NCBI RefSeq assembly: GCF_000687475.1
Contig: NC_057317.1
Coordinates: forward strand, 2,790,001 to 2,854,000
Source: Ustilaginoidea virens
Lineage: Eukaryota; Ascomycota; Sordariomycetes; Hypocreales; Clavicipitaceae
Direction of reading: 5' to 3'
DNA length: 64,000 bases
In this document: positions 1 through 12,318 of the stretch, piece after piece
Position numbering within the stretch: the stretch's first letter is position 1
Layout of the letters: the number at the start of each line of letters is the position of its first letter
Translations under genes and position numbers: made by a program
The notes under the pieces: generated by a model
Database searches by the model: none
Seen by the model: the letters and a program-made list of their open reading frames with translations, nothing else
Told to the model about the DNA's origin: nothing

Positions 1-987
1 AAGGTACTGTAGATACCTAATGTACCTAATGTACCTTGGGTTTTCTTTGCCTGTAACCAGACTGGTGTAGGCTGACCCTCTCCCTTGGTATTTTGAAACT
101 AGCAATGGACTTTGGGCACGGCTAGAAGCTTTGATTGTTTGCGACCACACAGGTACGGCTAACTTTCAATTGCCTTGGAAGTGAGCGAAGAGCTAAAAGG
201 TGCGTAATAGGTGTGAATGCCGAAGTCATGGATTTCGGAAATAGACTCACCATGATACTACCCCCGAAGCAGTACAGACTACAGACTGCGGAGGGCTGTG
301 TAACGGACTCCGGAGTACTCAGTAGAACGGTTCAGGTATGGAGTTTGACCGAATACGGGTACGGATGCAACCCCAGCCCTTATTATTTGACCCCGCCCGA
401 CATTGTACCACGTACATACAGTACTAGCAAGTACGGATAGTGTGTACTCCGTACGGAGTACGGACAACAGGTTCCTCCAGTCATGGTCATTTGCGAAACC
501 TGATTCTCCACATTTGAGCAGGTAACTACCTTCCCTTCCCTCCTATTGTCATAAGGCCGCCCACGCCCATATCACACAGCCGCCATCATCCCTGCAGAAT
601 TAATCGCGTGGCCAGGGTCATTGTCGCGCTAGTTGCCGAGAAGGTTGTCTGTTTACCTGCCTAGGGAGGTATCTTGTGGTATCTATTCGCAGTGGCGGTA
701 TGTACAGGCTACATGGCGCTACCGACCGGCACCTGGGCTCCTGGGCACCTGAGCAGCTACTACTCCCGGATCAGACTTTACTGACCACAATTTCAGACAT
801 TGAACCGGTCTCAGTCGATCAATGCCCTTGGGCTTAGGTACTCGAGCCACTCGAGCCAGACGCAGCATAGTTCCTGTCCAAACTCCCGCTCAATGACGAA
901 ACCCCTCGCGTGCCCACCCCATGCGCAGGTGAACTACCCAACATTGGCTAAGCCTGGGAAGCTCCGACCCCGTTGAGTTCTTCCATC
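1..987. other. Intergenic, no gene seen
   Basis: No reading frame here looks like a conserved protein. The stretch around 410-470 is dense in the GTAC / TACTCCGTA / ACGGAGTAC motif that recurs between genes across the window. The right end should hold the promoter and 5' leader of the transporter that starts at 988. Confidence 0.5.
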
Positions 988-2929
988 ATGCCCCTTGGCC
1001 CATCCAACTCTTCTTGTCCTCATCATACGTCTTCTCGTCTTTCCTCTTCGTTCCCTCGATCCGTCGACAACTCAGCCTCGTTTTCCATCCTCGGCGGTCA
1101 GATTCAAACCGATCCCCAGCCTCCCGCCTCCCACCCTGCCGGCTATTCCTCTTCTTCCTCCTCCCGAGACACGGCCGGCCCTGGGTCGGGCGGTATAGAT
1201 ATCGAGATGGAGCCAGTTCCAGGTCATCGCCGGCGGAAGAGCAGTTTGATGAATCCGATCGGCGGCCCCAGCAACATTGGTATTCCTCTGCCTGGAAGAC
1301 CCATAACGCGCAGCTCCCGAGCCAATGGCACGTCCGACATGCTGGAGGAACCGAAGGAACATGGGGAATCAAGCAATCGACCAGGAGACTCTTCTTCCAG
1401 TAGAGATGGCTCAGGTAGAGACAGTTTAAGCGATGAGGATGTACGTGACGATGAAGAGATGGGCTTGACGGGGGAAGACCGAGCCCAAAAGCAAAAGAAG
1501 CGCAGGAGAAATACGTTGCTGGACAACAGAATCGCCCGCGAGAAGAATTTGTCAGCCGACGAGAAAAAAGAGGCCGATCGCAATGTCATCAAGAGCTTGG
1601 TTATCAACGGCGTCTTTATACTACTGTGGTATTTCTTTTCTCTGTCGATATCTCTGGTAAGTGATGGTCCCAGCAATTCCGTCTTTCCCCTTGCTAAGCA
1701 GAGCTGGAACCGGAATTGACACGCCACCATCCCATTAGTACAACAAATGGATGTTCGACAAAGACCTTCTCAACTTTGCATTTCCTCTCTTCACGACTGC
1801 TACGCACATGCTAGTGCAATTTGGCTTGTCGGCCTTGGTCCTGACATTCGTACCATCTCTGCGACCCCAAGTGGCACACAACTCCAATGGGGAACGGTCA
1901 AGACACGAGTCTGACTCTCAAGGTTCTGTCATGTCCAAGATGTTTTATCTCACTCGTATTGGACCCTGCGGGGCCGCCACCAGCCTGGACATTGGGCTCG
2001 GCAACACTTCCCTGAAGTTCATCAGCCTGACATTTTACAGTACGTCAAGGGGCATGCTCCAACCATCCTTCCAAGTCTACTCATGCTCTCTCTAACGCCA
2101 CATCGAAGCCATGTGTAAATCGTCTTCGCTCGCATTTGTACTTATTTTCGCCTTCGTCTTTCGCCTCGAAACTCCTACCTGGCGCCTCGTTGCCATTATA
2201 GCAGCCATGACGCTGGGTGTCATTCTCATGGTGTTTGGGGAGGTCGAATTCAAGCTTGGAGGTTTTGTCCTCGTGATATCTGCGGCTTTCTTCTCGGGTC
2301 TACGCTGGGCGCTGACGCAAATCTTGCTTCTGCGGAATGCGGCCACGTCCAATCCATTTTCCAGCATCTTCTTCCTTTCTCCCGTCATGTTTGCCGTCCT
2401 TTTTATCCTCGCTATTTTCGTTGAAGGCTTTGGTCCACTGTGGGACGGGCTTCGGGTTCTCACCGAGCAATGGGGGTACATCCGGACGCCGTTTTTCCTA
2501 CTGTTTCCCGGCTGCATTGCTTTTCTCATGATTGCATCCGAGTTTGCGCTGCTTCAGCGCACGTCCGTTGTCACACTATCAATCGCAGGCATATTCAAAG
2601 AAGTCGTCACCATTTCAGCCGCTTCCATCGTATTCGACGACAAGCTTACACCAGTCAACCTTGTTGGTCTCCTCACTACTATTGCCGCCATCGGCGCGTA
2701 CAACTATGTCAAGATAACCAAGATGCGCCATGATGCACAAACCAAAGTACACGAGCGGCATACTGGTTCTGATTCTGTTCCAGTGGTACCGATAAGTCAA
2801 TATGGAAGGGGTAGCGACGGTGAGAATGACGACTTGGCAGAGGAGACTGCTGGTTTGCTGCTGCAGAATTCAGAGCAGGATCAGAGTTTTGTCACGCCTC
2901 ATCCACCTCACAGGCCGTCAAACTCGTGA
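988..2929 (+). CDS. SLC35/triose-phosphate-transporter family protein (SLC35C2-like nucleotide-sugar transporter)
   Basis: Three exons, 988-1656, 1739-2039 and 2109-2929, give 596 aa. Intron 1 (1657-1738) begins GTAAGT; intron 2 (2040-2108) begins GTACGT. Splicing restores two continuous family motifs, SLSISLYNKWM at the first junction and LTFYTMCKSSSLAF at the second, both typical of the TPT/DUF250 membrane family. The first 200 or so residues are Ser/Pro/Arg-rich and probably cytosolic. About ten hydrophobic helices follow, and the tail is hydrophilic. The family moves nucleotide sugars or phosphorylated sugars across Golgi or ER membranes; the substrate cannot be read from sequence. The start is the first ATG in frame; the reading frame is open upstream but has no earlier ATG. 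Its left neighbour lies outside the window. Confidence 0.9.
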
Positions 2930-3708
2930 ATGGGCTAGGGGCTGTTCACAGTTGGTGGCCGGGGGGAACTGGAAAGAAGAGAAAAAAATACATGAAGGGG
3001 GGTAGAAACTGATTTAAGGGGCATTTCACGCATTTCATGCATTTCTTCTTCTTCTTTTTTTTTTTGTCACACATCCACTCTCGGTTACTCGGCGCTTTTT
3101 TTTCCTTGTTTTTTTCCATCTTTTTTTTTTCAGGGCTTTTTTGCGCAAGTGTATGTCTATTTCAATCGGTCGTGTATTGATTGCCATTGGTTCGGTCCCG
3201 GCATCGAAAATATCGTCTTTTTTTTGGTCAAGATATCGGGGAAGTGACGTATGGAAAGAAGAAGGGGAGACACGTCCACACCTTGCGTGCCTTACGTGGA
3301 GGATGCGGCTCGGTTGTTGAGCCGGGGTTATGCGAGCATTTACAGGCAAAGGCAATACCAAACAACCTAGAGGCGGAGACACCTAATCGGGGTAAATGAT
3401 AGATGGACTTGAATGTCCTGGTCAGATACTGTAGTCAGTTTGTGTGTCAAACATGAAGGGACACGCCTGCAGCTCCCGACGTATGGGCACTGAGTTATAG
3501 AGCCATAGCTTGCAAGATTGCGGAGCAAAGAGATTGGACAAACGGTTGGAAATTGTCAAGGGGCAATGTAATATCCAAGTTCGCTGAAGACACACGATGG
3601 TGCGTTGATGCTAGCACACCTATGAACGCCGAGATCCCGACTTTCTCAACTGAGCCCATGTACAAGCTTGCATAAAAAAAAAAAAGAAAAGAACATTGCC
3701 GCTTGACA
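2930..3708. other. Convergent intergenic region
   Basis: This lies between the stop codons of the SLC35-like gene (+) and the RRM gene (-), so it holds two 3' UTRs. It has T-rich tracts around 3045-3140 and an A-tract near 3675. No gene is seen. Confidence 0.5.
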
Positions 3709-4866
3709 TCAACCCAATAATCGCAGGCCATTTTTGGTCTTTTGTCCCGGTTTTACGACGCCTGTGGGAGCGACTGGGCCAAGACTTGGCTCGTAACCAC
3801 CGGCAGATGGGCCAAATGAGCCGTCGCTCCCTTGCTTGTTGCCCGATTTCTTGTGATTCTGCCTTCCTCGCTTCTTATCCTTGGCCGTGACGGCTTTGAT
3901 TTCGGTGTTTGCCTTTTTGACAATGACTGGATGGCTCTGGATGTACTGGCCATTCATTGTCTTGGCGGCGTTGAAGAAATCATCTGCATCGCTGAAGCTG
4001 ACAAAGCCGTAGCCCTTGGACTTGTTTGTCCTCTTGTCGCGGACGACCTTTGCTTTCTGAACGGACTTCCAGGGCGCAAAGGCTTTGAGGAGGGAGTCGT
4101 CGGTTGTTTCGCCGGCGAGGTTGCCCACAAAGAGACGCAAGTGAGCGGGATCCCATTCGAGGAGGCTGTCATCCGTCCACTTTTTCCCGCCGCCCTGACG
4201 GACGACTGTCTTTTTCTTGTCCGGGTTGTCCGGCACGGCGGTGGGCGGTAGCTCTGGTCTCGGCGGCACGTCGGCAGGAATGGGTTTGCCGTACCTGTCG
4301 AACGTCGGGGCAGCGGGGTCTCTCGAGTATGCGCTTTGCCACTGCGCTATTTGAGCCGCCATGTCGGGATCATAATCGTTTGGGTTCGCAGCGGCGGCGG
4401 CGGCCGCGGTGGCGGCCTGTTGGCCAGGGCTAGGGAAAGGGTTTCTGATTTGCGGTGCGGAGACGTACGGCGCTGCGGGGGCTTGGGTGTAGCCTTGAGG
4501 CCCGTAGCCGTGCTGGTGGTGGTGGTGGTGTTGGTGTTGGTGTTGGTGTTGGTGTTGGTGTTGCTGGTGTTGCGCTGATGCGGCTTGGTATCCATATCCT
4601 CGCCCTCCCGAGCTCAGGTTGGGGTTCGCAGCAGCCGGATGGCTTTGATACGTGGACTGGCCATAATGGGGGGTGGTGGAGGCGCCGGAGTAGCCAGGGG
4701 GGCCGCCGGCGTTGTAGGAGGTTCCGCTCGAGTAGGACTGCCCGGGGGCTTTCGAGAAGGCCGAGAAGGCAGGTTTGAAGCCCGATCGACCGGTACTGCC
4801 ATTGCCAGCACTGGCCGGGGGTCGAGGCGGGAGCGAGCTGGTGCCTGGAGGAGGCTGGTATGCCAT
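3709..4866 (-). CDS. RNA-binding protein with one RRM (RBM42-like)
   Basis: Single exon, 385 aa. The N-terminal half is low complexity, with Pro/Ser/Gly/Tyr-rich sequence, a Gln-His run encoded near 4510-4570 and an Ala run. One RRM lies in the C-terminal half: RNP2 is LRLFVGNL and RNP1 is KGYGFVSF. A Lys-rich tail ends in GLRLLG. This order (disordered N-terminus, C-terminal RRM, basic tail ending GLR) is that of the RBM42 family, which is linked to pre-mRNA splicing; the exact role in fungi is inferred. The start is the ATG at 4864-4866, giving MAYQPPPG; the frame is open further upstream but that extension has no ATG and looks non-coding. It is divergent from the 6PGDH gene. Confidence 0.85.
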   Translation of the reverse strand: MAYQPPPGTSSLPPRPPASAGNGSTGRSGFKPAFSAFSKAPGQSYSSGTSYNAGGPPGYSGASTTPHYGQSTYQSHPAAANPNLSSGGRGYGYQAASAQHQQHQHQHQHQHQHHHHHQHGYGPQGYTQAPAAPYVSAPQIRNPFPSPGQQAATAAAAAAANPNDYDPDMAAQIAQWQSAYSRDPAAPTFDRYGKPIPADVPPRPELPPTAVPDNPDKKKTVVRQGGGKKWTDDSLLEWDPAHLRLFVGNLAGETTDDSLLKAFAPWKSVQKAKVVRDKRTNKSKGYGFVSFSDADDFFNAAKTMNGQYIQSHPVIVKKANTEIKAVTAKDKKRGRQNHKKSGNKQGSDGSFGPSAGGYEPSLGPVAPTGVVKPGQKTKNGLRLLG

Positions 4867-6600
4867 GATGAACAAGAGCGAAACTTTTCTTCTTCTTTTT
4901 TTTTTTTTTTTTCTCTTGGATCTTGCACAAGGGCTTTGCCTTGTTGGACGTACCTTTGAGCCGCTAAACGCCCAAGGTCGAAATCGCGCGCAAGCCCAAG
5001 TAAGGGGGGTGGCAAGACGCGAGCTTTTGTATAATTGCGGTGATGCGACGTGAAGCGCCGAAAAGAGACGTGTAGGTGACGCGGCGGAATCACGACGGCA
5101 GGTTTGCAAAGGGTTGGCTGGTGGTTGGTGTTGGGGGGTGGTTGATTCATGGGGGACTCCCTCCAACTTGAGCAAGGCCGAGAATTAATTTCTGTTCCCC
5201 GCAGGTCGCGGTCACGTGATATTCCTCAGCCGTCGATTGGAAGCCTCACCAAGAACGTGATGGCGGGTGGGAAAGGTGAATTTGCATCAAGCGAGACGGG
5301 CTACTCTACTTGTCTAGTCTAGCACGAATTTCGAGACCAAGTTTGCTTGTTTAACCTTGTAAAGGGAACGATGGGCGGCGTCTCGGCCGGTAGCCCGTGT
5401 TTGCGTTTGGGGGAACGGCGGACGCGCACCAGGTATGTTCTGTAGGGGGCATGCGTCCCAGCTTGCCACTGCTTGCTAAGTCCCGAATACGCCAGACACC
5501 TCAGCTCCGCGGTGCGTAACCCATCGCCGTGCTTTGGCCAGAGGCTCACCAGAGCTATGAAGCCTGCAGCGAGTGACCGGCAAAAACCTAGGTACCTACC
5601 TACCTACCTTACCTAAGCTATGTACCAACCTGGTACCTAAGGTGCCTAAAGTGGGAACAAAGGGTGCCGGCAAATGGTAACTGCCTGGCATGGTCCGTAC
5701 GGGAATTACGTGCTCCGTAGTCGGAGAAGGTTGCATGCATGTACATATTTTTGCTATATTGATGCCCTGCACATGCGCTCTTTCTTGGGCGCGGCGGTTC
5801 GGACCCTGTGTCCACCGACGCAGACGCAGACGCAGACAGACACAGCTCGAAAGAAGAACTGGTGGGGACGCTCAATCGAACTAAAGAGCAAGCAGACGCA
5901 AGCAGACGCAAGCCAGTAGTCGACAGTCGTGATGCAAAGTGCTGATGGAAGGAAGCAATGCAAAGTCCGGATGGCAAGCCAGGGTGCCCAAGGTACTGCT
6001 AACCCAAGGTACACGTCGCTCTAGCCTCTCTGCATACTGCACAGAGTACGGACAGAGTACGGACTACGGAGTACTTTCGGAGTACAAAAGCATGGTGGAC
6101 GGGACCCCGCCAATCAGTGCCTCCTCGTCGACATACATACCCGCTTTATCCGAGCCCCCCCACCCCCACCCAAACTTTGCCTGGCATCTGTCTGTCTGGT
6201 TGTTCCATGTTCCATGTTCCATGTTGTTTGCTGGAACGACGGACGATAACCGCCCAGCGCCGTCATTTCTTCTAGCCCCCTGTCCCCCTGTTCCCCTGTC
6301 CCCCAACTCTCTTCGACCCCTCCAGCGTTATAATTCTCTCATCCTGCACCACCAGCCTTTCCGGGTCACCTGGCACCTGGAGCTTGCTTACTTACCCTCT
6401 CTCTACTTTTTTTTTCTTTTTCTTCTTCTTCTCCCTCCCTCGGCTCCCTTTTCTTTGCTTCAACTCCTAACTCCTCGTTGCTCCGTTTCCTCGCCAAATT
6501 ATCCCAGGGGAAAAAAAGAAAATAAGGGCAGGAAAAATAATAAAAAAAAAAAAAAGAAAGAAAAAAAGAGAGAGAGAGAGAGAAAGACGACACCGGCATC
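4867..6600. other. Shared promoter region between RRM gene (-) and 6PGDH (+)
   Basis: About 1.7 kb without a convincing gene. It contains a TACC/CCTA run at 5590-5625, CAGACG repeats near 5818-5840, a cluster of ACGGAGTAC-type motifs at 6045-6085 and a C/T-rich block at 6390-6480. A reading frame open across much of 5939-7156 is low-complexity Pro/Ser/Lys sequence and runs through the first 6PGDH intron, so I do not count it as a gene. Confidence 0.5.
6509..6587 (+). promoter_or_regulatory. Polypurine 5' leader of the 6PGDH gene
   Basis: An almost pure A/G tract, including an A13 run and a GAGAGA run, lies immediately before the start codon at 6601. A C/T-rich tract lies just upstream, a pattern common at highly expressed fungal promoters. 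A role as core promoter or 5' UTR is inferred. Confidence 0.4.
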
Positions 6601-8882
6601 ATGTCTGGGCCCGTGTAAGTGCCTGCCTTTCTTCTCACCGGTTGAACCCCTCCTTCCTTCCCCTAACCCCACCACCACCAACCCCCGCCCCCAAAGTCTG
6701 CTGTGCAGTGCACTCATGACCTCAATTCGCGCACCTCGACAACCTGCTATCGCAGCAAGTTGTTGGTGTTTCTGCTCTGCCCACGCTCCTAGTCTCCGAC
6801 TCTTGCTTTATTTCGGATTGCGTGCGCGGCGCCGCAAAGCGGCTCAGCTTTGGGGCGAGGGCACATTTGATGTGCGACCCCCAGTGGGGTCTTGCTCATT
6901 GAACCTCGACTTGGACACCCTGCTCATAACCGCCGCGTGGCCCTGTGGCCGCCCTGAGACAGCGCTCGCCTCGCACATCTCAAGCTCGGCGGCGCCCAAC
7001 AGCCGCCCCAGCCTCTTTCACCACCCTCGATTTCTGCATCTGGCCAAGCTTCAGAGTATACTGACAATGCTCCAAGCGCTGATCTGGGCCTCATCGGCCT
7101 TGCTGTCATGTAAGTATGCCATGGTCCCCGTTGAAGGAGAAGAAGAAGAAGAATGAGAAAAGGGAACCGAGGAAGAAGAGGAAAAACAGAGGGAGAAACT
7201 CCGACCACGGCTCTTGGAGCTAGCCCCCTCACACCTTTTGCTGTTGCTGACGGTCGCGGACAGGGGACAGAACCTCATCTTGAACATGGCCGACCACGGT
7301 TTCACCATTTGCGCTTTCAACCGAACCGTCTCCAAAGTCGACCATTTCTTGGCCAATGAGGCCAAGGGCAAGTCTATTGTCGGTGCCCAATCTGTCGAGG
7401 AATTCATCGGCAAGCTCAAGTCCCCTCGACGGGTTATGCTTCTCGTTCAGGCTGGCAAGCCCGTCGATGAATGGATCGAGAAGCTCCTGCCTTTGCTGGA
7501 GAAGGGCGACATCATCATTGACGGCGGCAACTCTCACTTCCCCGACTCCAACCGCCGCACCAGGTACCTTGCCGGCAAGGGCATCCGATTTGTCGGCTCC
7601 GGAGTTTCCGGTGGCGAGGAGGGCGCGCGATACGGACCTTCTCTGATGCCCGGCGGCAATGAGGAAGCCTGGCCTCACATCAAGGACATCTTCCAGAGCA
7701 TCGCTGCCAAGAGCGACGGCGAGGCTTGCTGTGAGTGGGTCGGCGATGAGGGTGCTGGCCACTACGTAAAGATGGTCCACAACGGAATCGAATACGGCGA
7801 CATGCAGCTGATTTGCGAGGTACGTCGGGTCTCGGGGTCTTGTCCGAGAGGAGAAAATGCTTCCGCTCCCCAAGGAGTATATGGATGGCTGGCTGACCAG
7901 GACTTGGGTTCAGGCGTACGACATCATGAAGCGTGCTCTTGGCCTCTCCAACAAGGAGATTGGCGACGTCCTTGCCAAGTGGAACAAGGGTGTCCTGGAC
8001 TCCTTCCTGATTGAGATTACTCGCGACATCATGTACTTTAATGATGATGACGGCAAACCGCTCGTCGAGAAGATTCTTGACCAGGCTGGCCAGAAGGGCA
8101 CGGGCAAGTGGACGGCCGTCAATGCGTTGGACTTGGGCATGCCCGTCACTCTGATTGCCGAAGCCGTCTTGGCTCGGTGTCTGTCGGGCATCAAACCCGA
8201 GCGTGTTGAAGCATCCTCCAAGCTCCAATATGTCTCCCGCGGCAGCGGCAAGTTTGAGGGCAACAAGGAACAGTTCCTCGAGGATCTGGAGCAGGCTCTA
8301 TACGCCTCCAAGATAATCTCTTACGCCCAGGGTTTTATGCTTATGCAGGAGGTATGTTGTTTCCTGGACAGTCCAGTGGTTGGGGGCGTGAAGATGAGTT
8401 CTCGGAGCTGGGAAAACTGACCGGGGCAAATTCCCAACCAGGCCGCCAAAGAGTTTGGCTGGAAGCTGAACAAGCCTTCCATCGCCCTCATGTGGCGTGG
8501 TGGCTGCATCATCCGATCCGTCTTCTTGAAAGACATCACGGCCGCGTACCGCAAGGATCCCGAGCTTCGCAACCTGCTCTTTGACGATTTCTTCAACAAG
8601 GCCATCCATGCTGCTCAGCCTGGCTGGAGAGACGTCGTGTCCAAGGCTGCCGAGCTTGGTATCCCCACTCCCGCTTTTTCCACTGCCCTGTCGTGGTTCG
8701 ACGGTTACCGCACCAAGGACCTGCCCGCCAATCTGCTGCAGGCTCAGCGTGACTATTTCGGGGCTCATACTTTCCGCATCAAGCCCGAGTTCGCCAGCAG
8801 CAAGCACCCCGAGGGCAAGGACATTCATGTCAACTGGACGGGCCGTGGTGGCAACGTTTCTGCGTCTACGTACCAGGCATAA
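6601..8882 (+). CDS. gnd1: 6-phosphogluconate dehydrogenase, decarboxylating
   Basis: Five exons, 6601-6614, 7077-7109, 7264-7819, 7914-8351 and 8442-8882, give 493 aa, the normal length for a fungal enzyme. The first two exons are tiny (14 and 33 nt) and encode MSGPVADLGLIGLAVM. The Rossmann fingerprint GLAVMGQN is assembled across the 7110-7263 intron. Further signature blocks are GGNSHFPDSNRR, GVSGGEEGARYGPS and KMVHNGIEYGDMQ. The enzyme converts 6-phosphogluconate to ribulose 5-phosphate and CO2 with NADPH formation in the cytosolic oxidative pentose phosphate pathway. Intron 1 is 462 bp, unusually long for this genome, and sits just after the start codon, so it may carry regulatory sequence. 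Confidence 0.97.
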
Positions 8883-9714
8883 AAGGATCGCCTATGGTAC
8901 CGATGGCGATGGGGAAGGGGGGGAGAGGGGGGGGTAACAGATTGGGAAGCAAGATGACGAGCAAAATTTGATGTCAAAAAGGAGACTTGGTGGGCGGACC
9001 GTTGCGGTTCGATACCAAGAAGCGCCATGTAAAGACGGCAGAATGCTTTCAACCAGGACTGGTTTTCTACAACAATGAAAGAAAAAAAAAGTAAGAAGAA
9101 GAAAAAAATTCCGAGGAGAGAGGGGGGAGAGAGAGTTCATAGGCTATAGTAATGGAATTCGTAGTTCTTTTTTTTTATTTTTTTATTTATTTATTTTTTT
9201 TATTGGCCCTACCACCCGGACTGACTGACTACCGTTGAACAATACAAAGGCATGGATTGAGGCTCGCTTTTGTTGGACTATGTGAGGAGTTGGGACGACG
9301 TGTGGGTAGGTGCCGCCTCTGATTGGACAGCGTAGCATCACCCTCGTCCCGTCGCGAAGGAAACTCCAGGTCCAACGCGAACAAAGCAGCTTTGCCATGT
9401 GGAATCTGATCCCATCGCAGCCCATCACAGCCCATCACAGCCCATCACAGCCCCATCGCAGCCCATCGCGAGCGATTGCGCCCGCCGTTTTTTTCTTGAT
9501 CGAGATTTTCATCAAGCCTCAGGCAGGGCCACATCCATCAACAACCCACCTGATAGGGAGCGGATTCGACCAAGCCAGGCATCTAGAGCTCCACCGGCCA
9601 ACGCCCCGATTGCTTTGCTTTGCTTTGCTTTGCTTTGCCTTGCTTTGCTGGGGCGCTCCGCGACTACCCAAAACTCTACCCGACCAACGTGGGAGACGCT
9701 GCGTTCCAAAAACC
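8883..9714. other. Intergenic with short tandem repeats
   Basis: It holds the 3' UTR of 6PGDH and the promoter of Ssr4. A 10-bp CCCATCACAG repeat lies at about 9418-9470 and a TTTGC repeat at about 9605-9650. A T/A-rich patch is at 9168-9202. No gene is seen. Confidence 0.5.
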
Positions 9715-10803
9715 ATGGCACAACCAGACCCCAGCAGCAGCGTCCCCCAGGACCTGGTGAGCCCTCTGCCGTCCCCGTTCCCATTCCCATTCTCATCCCC
9801 ATCCCCGGCATCGCATCGCATCGCGGCACGTTGCTAACCAGGCGCGGGGGCAGATGCCTCACGTGCATCTCGTCTCTTCCTACCGATACCCGACAATGCC
9901 TCGCTTGGACCTCAGCGAGGTCGCCAAGTGGCTCATGACTGCGCCGCAGATTGCCAGAGACCGCGCTCCGTTCTTCTGGACCTACCTGGACAAACCTGCC
10001 GACGGCACCATCTTGTTGACATGGCAGCCTCTCCAGAGACTGGGCACCAATTTCGCAACCGACGGCTTCGTGTGGGCGCCCCCCGAGCAGGTCTACAAGC
10101 ATGACTTGGGTAATGGATTGGTACGGTTAATTTTTTTTTCTTGTTTCATATTTTTTTTCCCTTTCTTTTTCATGTGGACAGCCAGCACAGCCAGGGAGGG
10201 AAGGGGGGGGGAGGGCGCTGCTGCTTACCTCGACTCTCGCTGCAAGCAGCAAGCAGCAAGCGGCAAGCGGCAAGCGGCCAGCGGCCAGCGTAAGCCTGTG
10301 TGCGGTTCGGTCCGGGGCTAATTGCAAATCACCAGATGCTCGAGATTTACTATCTCAAGACGGGATACATCCCCGGCGAGCAGTACGCGCTGCACACCCG
10401 GCGACGATTTCGGCTAATACCTGCACCCGGCCACCCCAACCCGCCGCAGTTGGACATGAGCCTGTTCATTGTTCACTACGGTCCTTCGGAGCACAACGAT
10501 CGAATTCCCGCCACAATGGTCCCGTACGACGAACGGGTCAACGCAATCATGGGACAGCGAAGCTACCTTTTGCGCGCCGGACAGATCCGCCGCAAGGAGT
10601 TTATGCTTTCCGACCGTGTCAACTGGCCTTCGCTCCCAGAGCTTACCCGACAGCAAATGGGCCCTCAAGCGACCCCGAGAGGCGTTCCTCAGCAGATGGC
10701 GTACCCGCCTCATGCCGCCCCCGGTCCCCCGGCCAAGCGTGCGAGGCATGCTCAGGGTCAGAACCAGCAGCAGCAGCCGGCGGCGCAGTCGGCTCCTCCG
10801 GCG

Positions 10804-10836
<33 letters not shown>

Positions 10837-12017
10837 GATGTCTCGAGGGGCGACATGTTTGACCTCTGGACGCCGAGAGAGCTGGCCATTGAACGCTACC
10901 GGCAGAACCACGAATGGATGGAGGAGATTCTCTCCTCGGCCTACAGGCTGGGCCAAATCCAACCTTCGGATCTCAACCTCGGCCTCAAGGGCGAGCTCGC
11001 CTCGCTGACGCAAGGCATCTTCGCCGCTCACGGGGGCGATTTGTCCGCGCAGTCCCCCGAGAAGCCGTACGTCGGCCGCCTCGATCCCGGGCTGGCCGAC
11101 GAGTTCCGGAAGCGCGTAGACAAGCACATCGAGTCGACGCAAGCCGAGATGAAGAGCATGGAAGAGGAGCATGCCAAGCTCATGGCCAGTCTCAACGCTG
11201 CTTCGCTCCTCAAAGCCAAGGAGAGGGAGGTTCGCTCCATCCCGGACCCGCCCGCCCCGGAAATCTCGACGACGCAGGACCGAACGGAGGCTCGGGATGA
11301 ACAAGGCAAGACATTGTCACCGGCAGCAGCGGCGGCGGCGGCGGCCATGCACGAGACGACGACGACGACGCCGCCCTTTGACGAGATGCTCAAAGAGGTC
11401 GAAGCTGCTCTCGGTCGCAAGATCGAGGCGCGTCCCCGCGTCAAGCGAGTCCAAGACGGAGGGCACCTAGCGCCGGCTGCCAAGCCGCCCACTCCCGCCG
11501 CGCACAACCCCCAAATGTCCCGGCAGCCGTCCCAGTCGGGCTCGCACAACAGCGGCTTGATGATGGGCGATTCCGACATGGACATGGGTGGCACCGCGGC
11601 AGGCTTGCTGGACCAGATGCACACCGGCTTCTCCTCCATGTCGACGCCGCAGGCCCAGGCGTCGGCCGCGCAGTCCAACGCCCCCACGCCGTCCAACGCC
11701 AACAACGCCCCGTCCCCCGGCCCCGTCGCAACCCTGCCCCCGGCTCAATCGGCCGAGCCAGCCGGCGGGCCCCCACGCGCAGCTCCTCAAGCGGCTGCCG
11801 ACGTCGACATGACCGGGACGACGGATGGCGTGGCCGCCAAGGGACCAGCCGCCGCCGCCGCTGCTGCTGCTGCGCCTGCCCCGGACACCGGCACCGACAG
11901 CGGCGACTGGATCGTAGTGCCCAAAGGCGGCGGCGCGCCCCCCGACAACGCCGCCCCCATGCCAGCGGCATCTGCTCCACCCGCCAAGGGCCCCGGGCCT
12001 GCAGCCCACGCAGAAAA

Positions 12018-12050
<33 letters not shown>

Positions 12051-12318
12051 CAAGCCAGCCACCGCGGTCGCCAAGCCCGCATCGTCGGCCGCCACCCCTT
12101 CCGCCTTTGACCAGAACGACTTCAGCTCCCTCGGCGACTTGGACACCGCCGCAGACGCCATGGCCGGCTACGACGCGCCGGACCTCGACGGCCCCGGCGG
12201 CCTGGGAGACGACCTCGATCTGCAGATGGACATGGAGGACTCTGCCTTCGGAGACGCCTTTCACGGCGTCGGCTCCGCCGGGACCCCCGGGGGCGACGGC
12301 CACACCCAGGAGCTGTGA
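9715..12318 (+). CDS. ssr4: SWI/SNF and RSC chromatin-remodelling complex subunit Ssr4
   Basis: Three exons, 9715-9756, 9854-10120 and 10336-12318, give 763 aa. Residues about 15-200 match my memory of the fungal Ssr4 domain (Pfam SWI-SNF_Ssr4, formerly DUF1750), with blocks HLVSSYRYP, FFWTYLDKPADGTILL and KEFMLSDRVNWP. The rest is low complexity: an eleven-Asp run near residue 259, a coiled stretch near residue 370, and Ala-, Gln- and Pro-rich regions. The C-terminal part is acidic. Ssr4 is a nuclear accessory subunit of SWI/SNF and RSC, described in fission yeast. The start gives MAQPDPSSS; the Met at 9854 is an alternative if exon 1 is untranslated. Intron 2 contains a CAAGCGG-type repeat. 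Confidence 0.88.
10803..10835 (+). repeat. GAC trinucleotide repeat in ssr4
   Basis: About eleven GAC codons in a row encode a poly-Asp run. Trinucleotide tracts of this type often vary in length between strains. Confidence 0.8.

Noticed and set aside
5939..7156. Open frame of about 400 codons on the plus strand
   Set aside because: It is low-complexity Pro/Ser/Lys sequence covering the 6PGDH leader, first exon and intron in the wrong frame.
8998..9025. B-box-like GGTTCGATACC
   Set aside because: There is no A box at the right distance and no cloverleaf; it lies in the 6PGDH 3' region.
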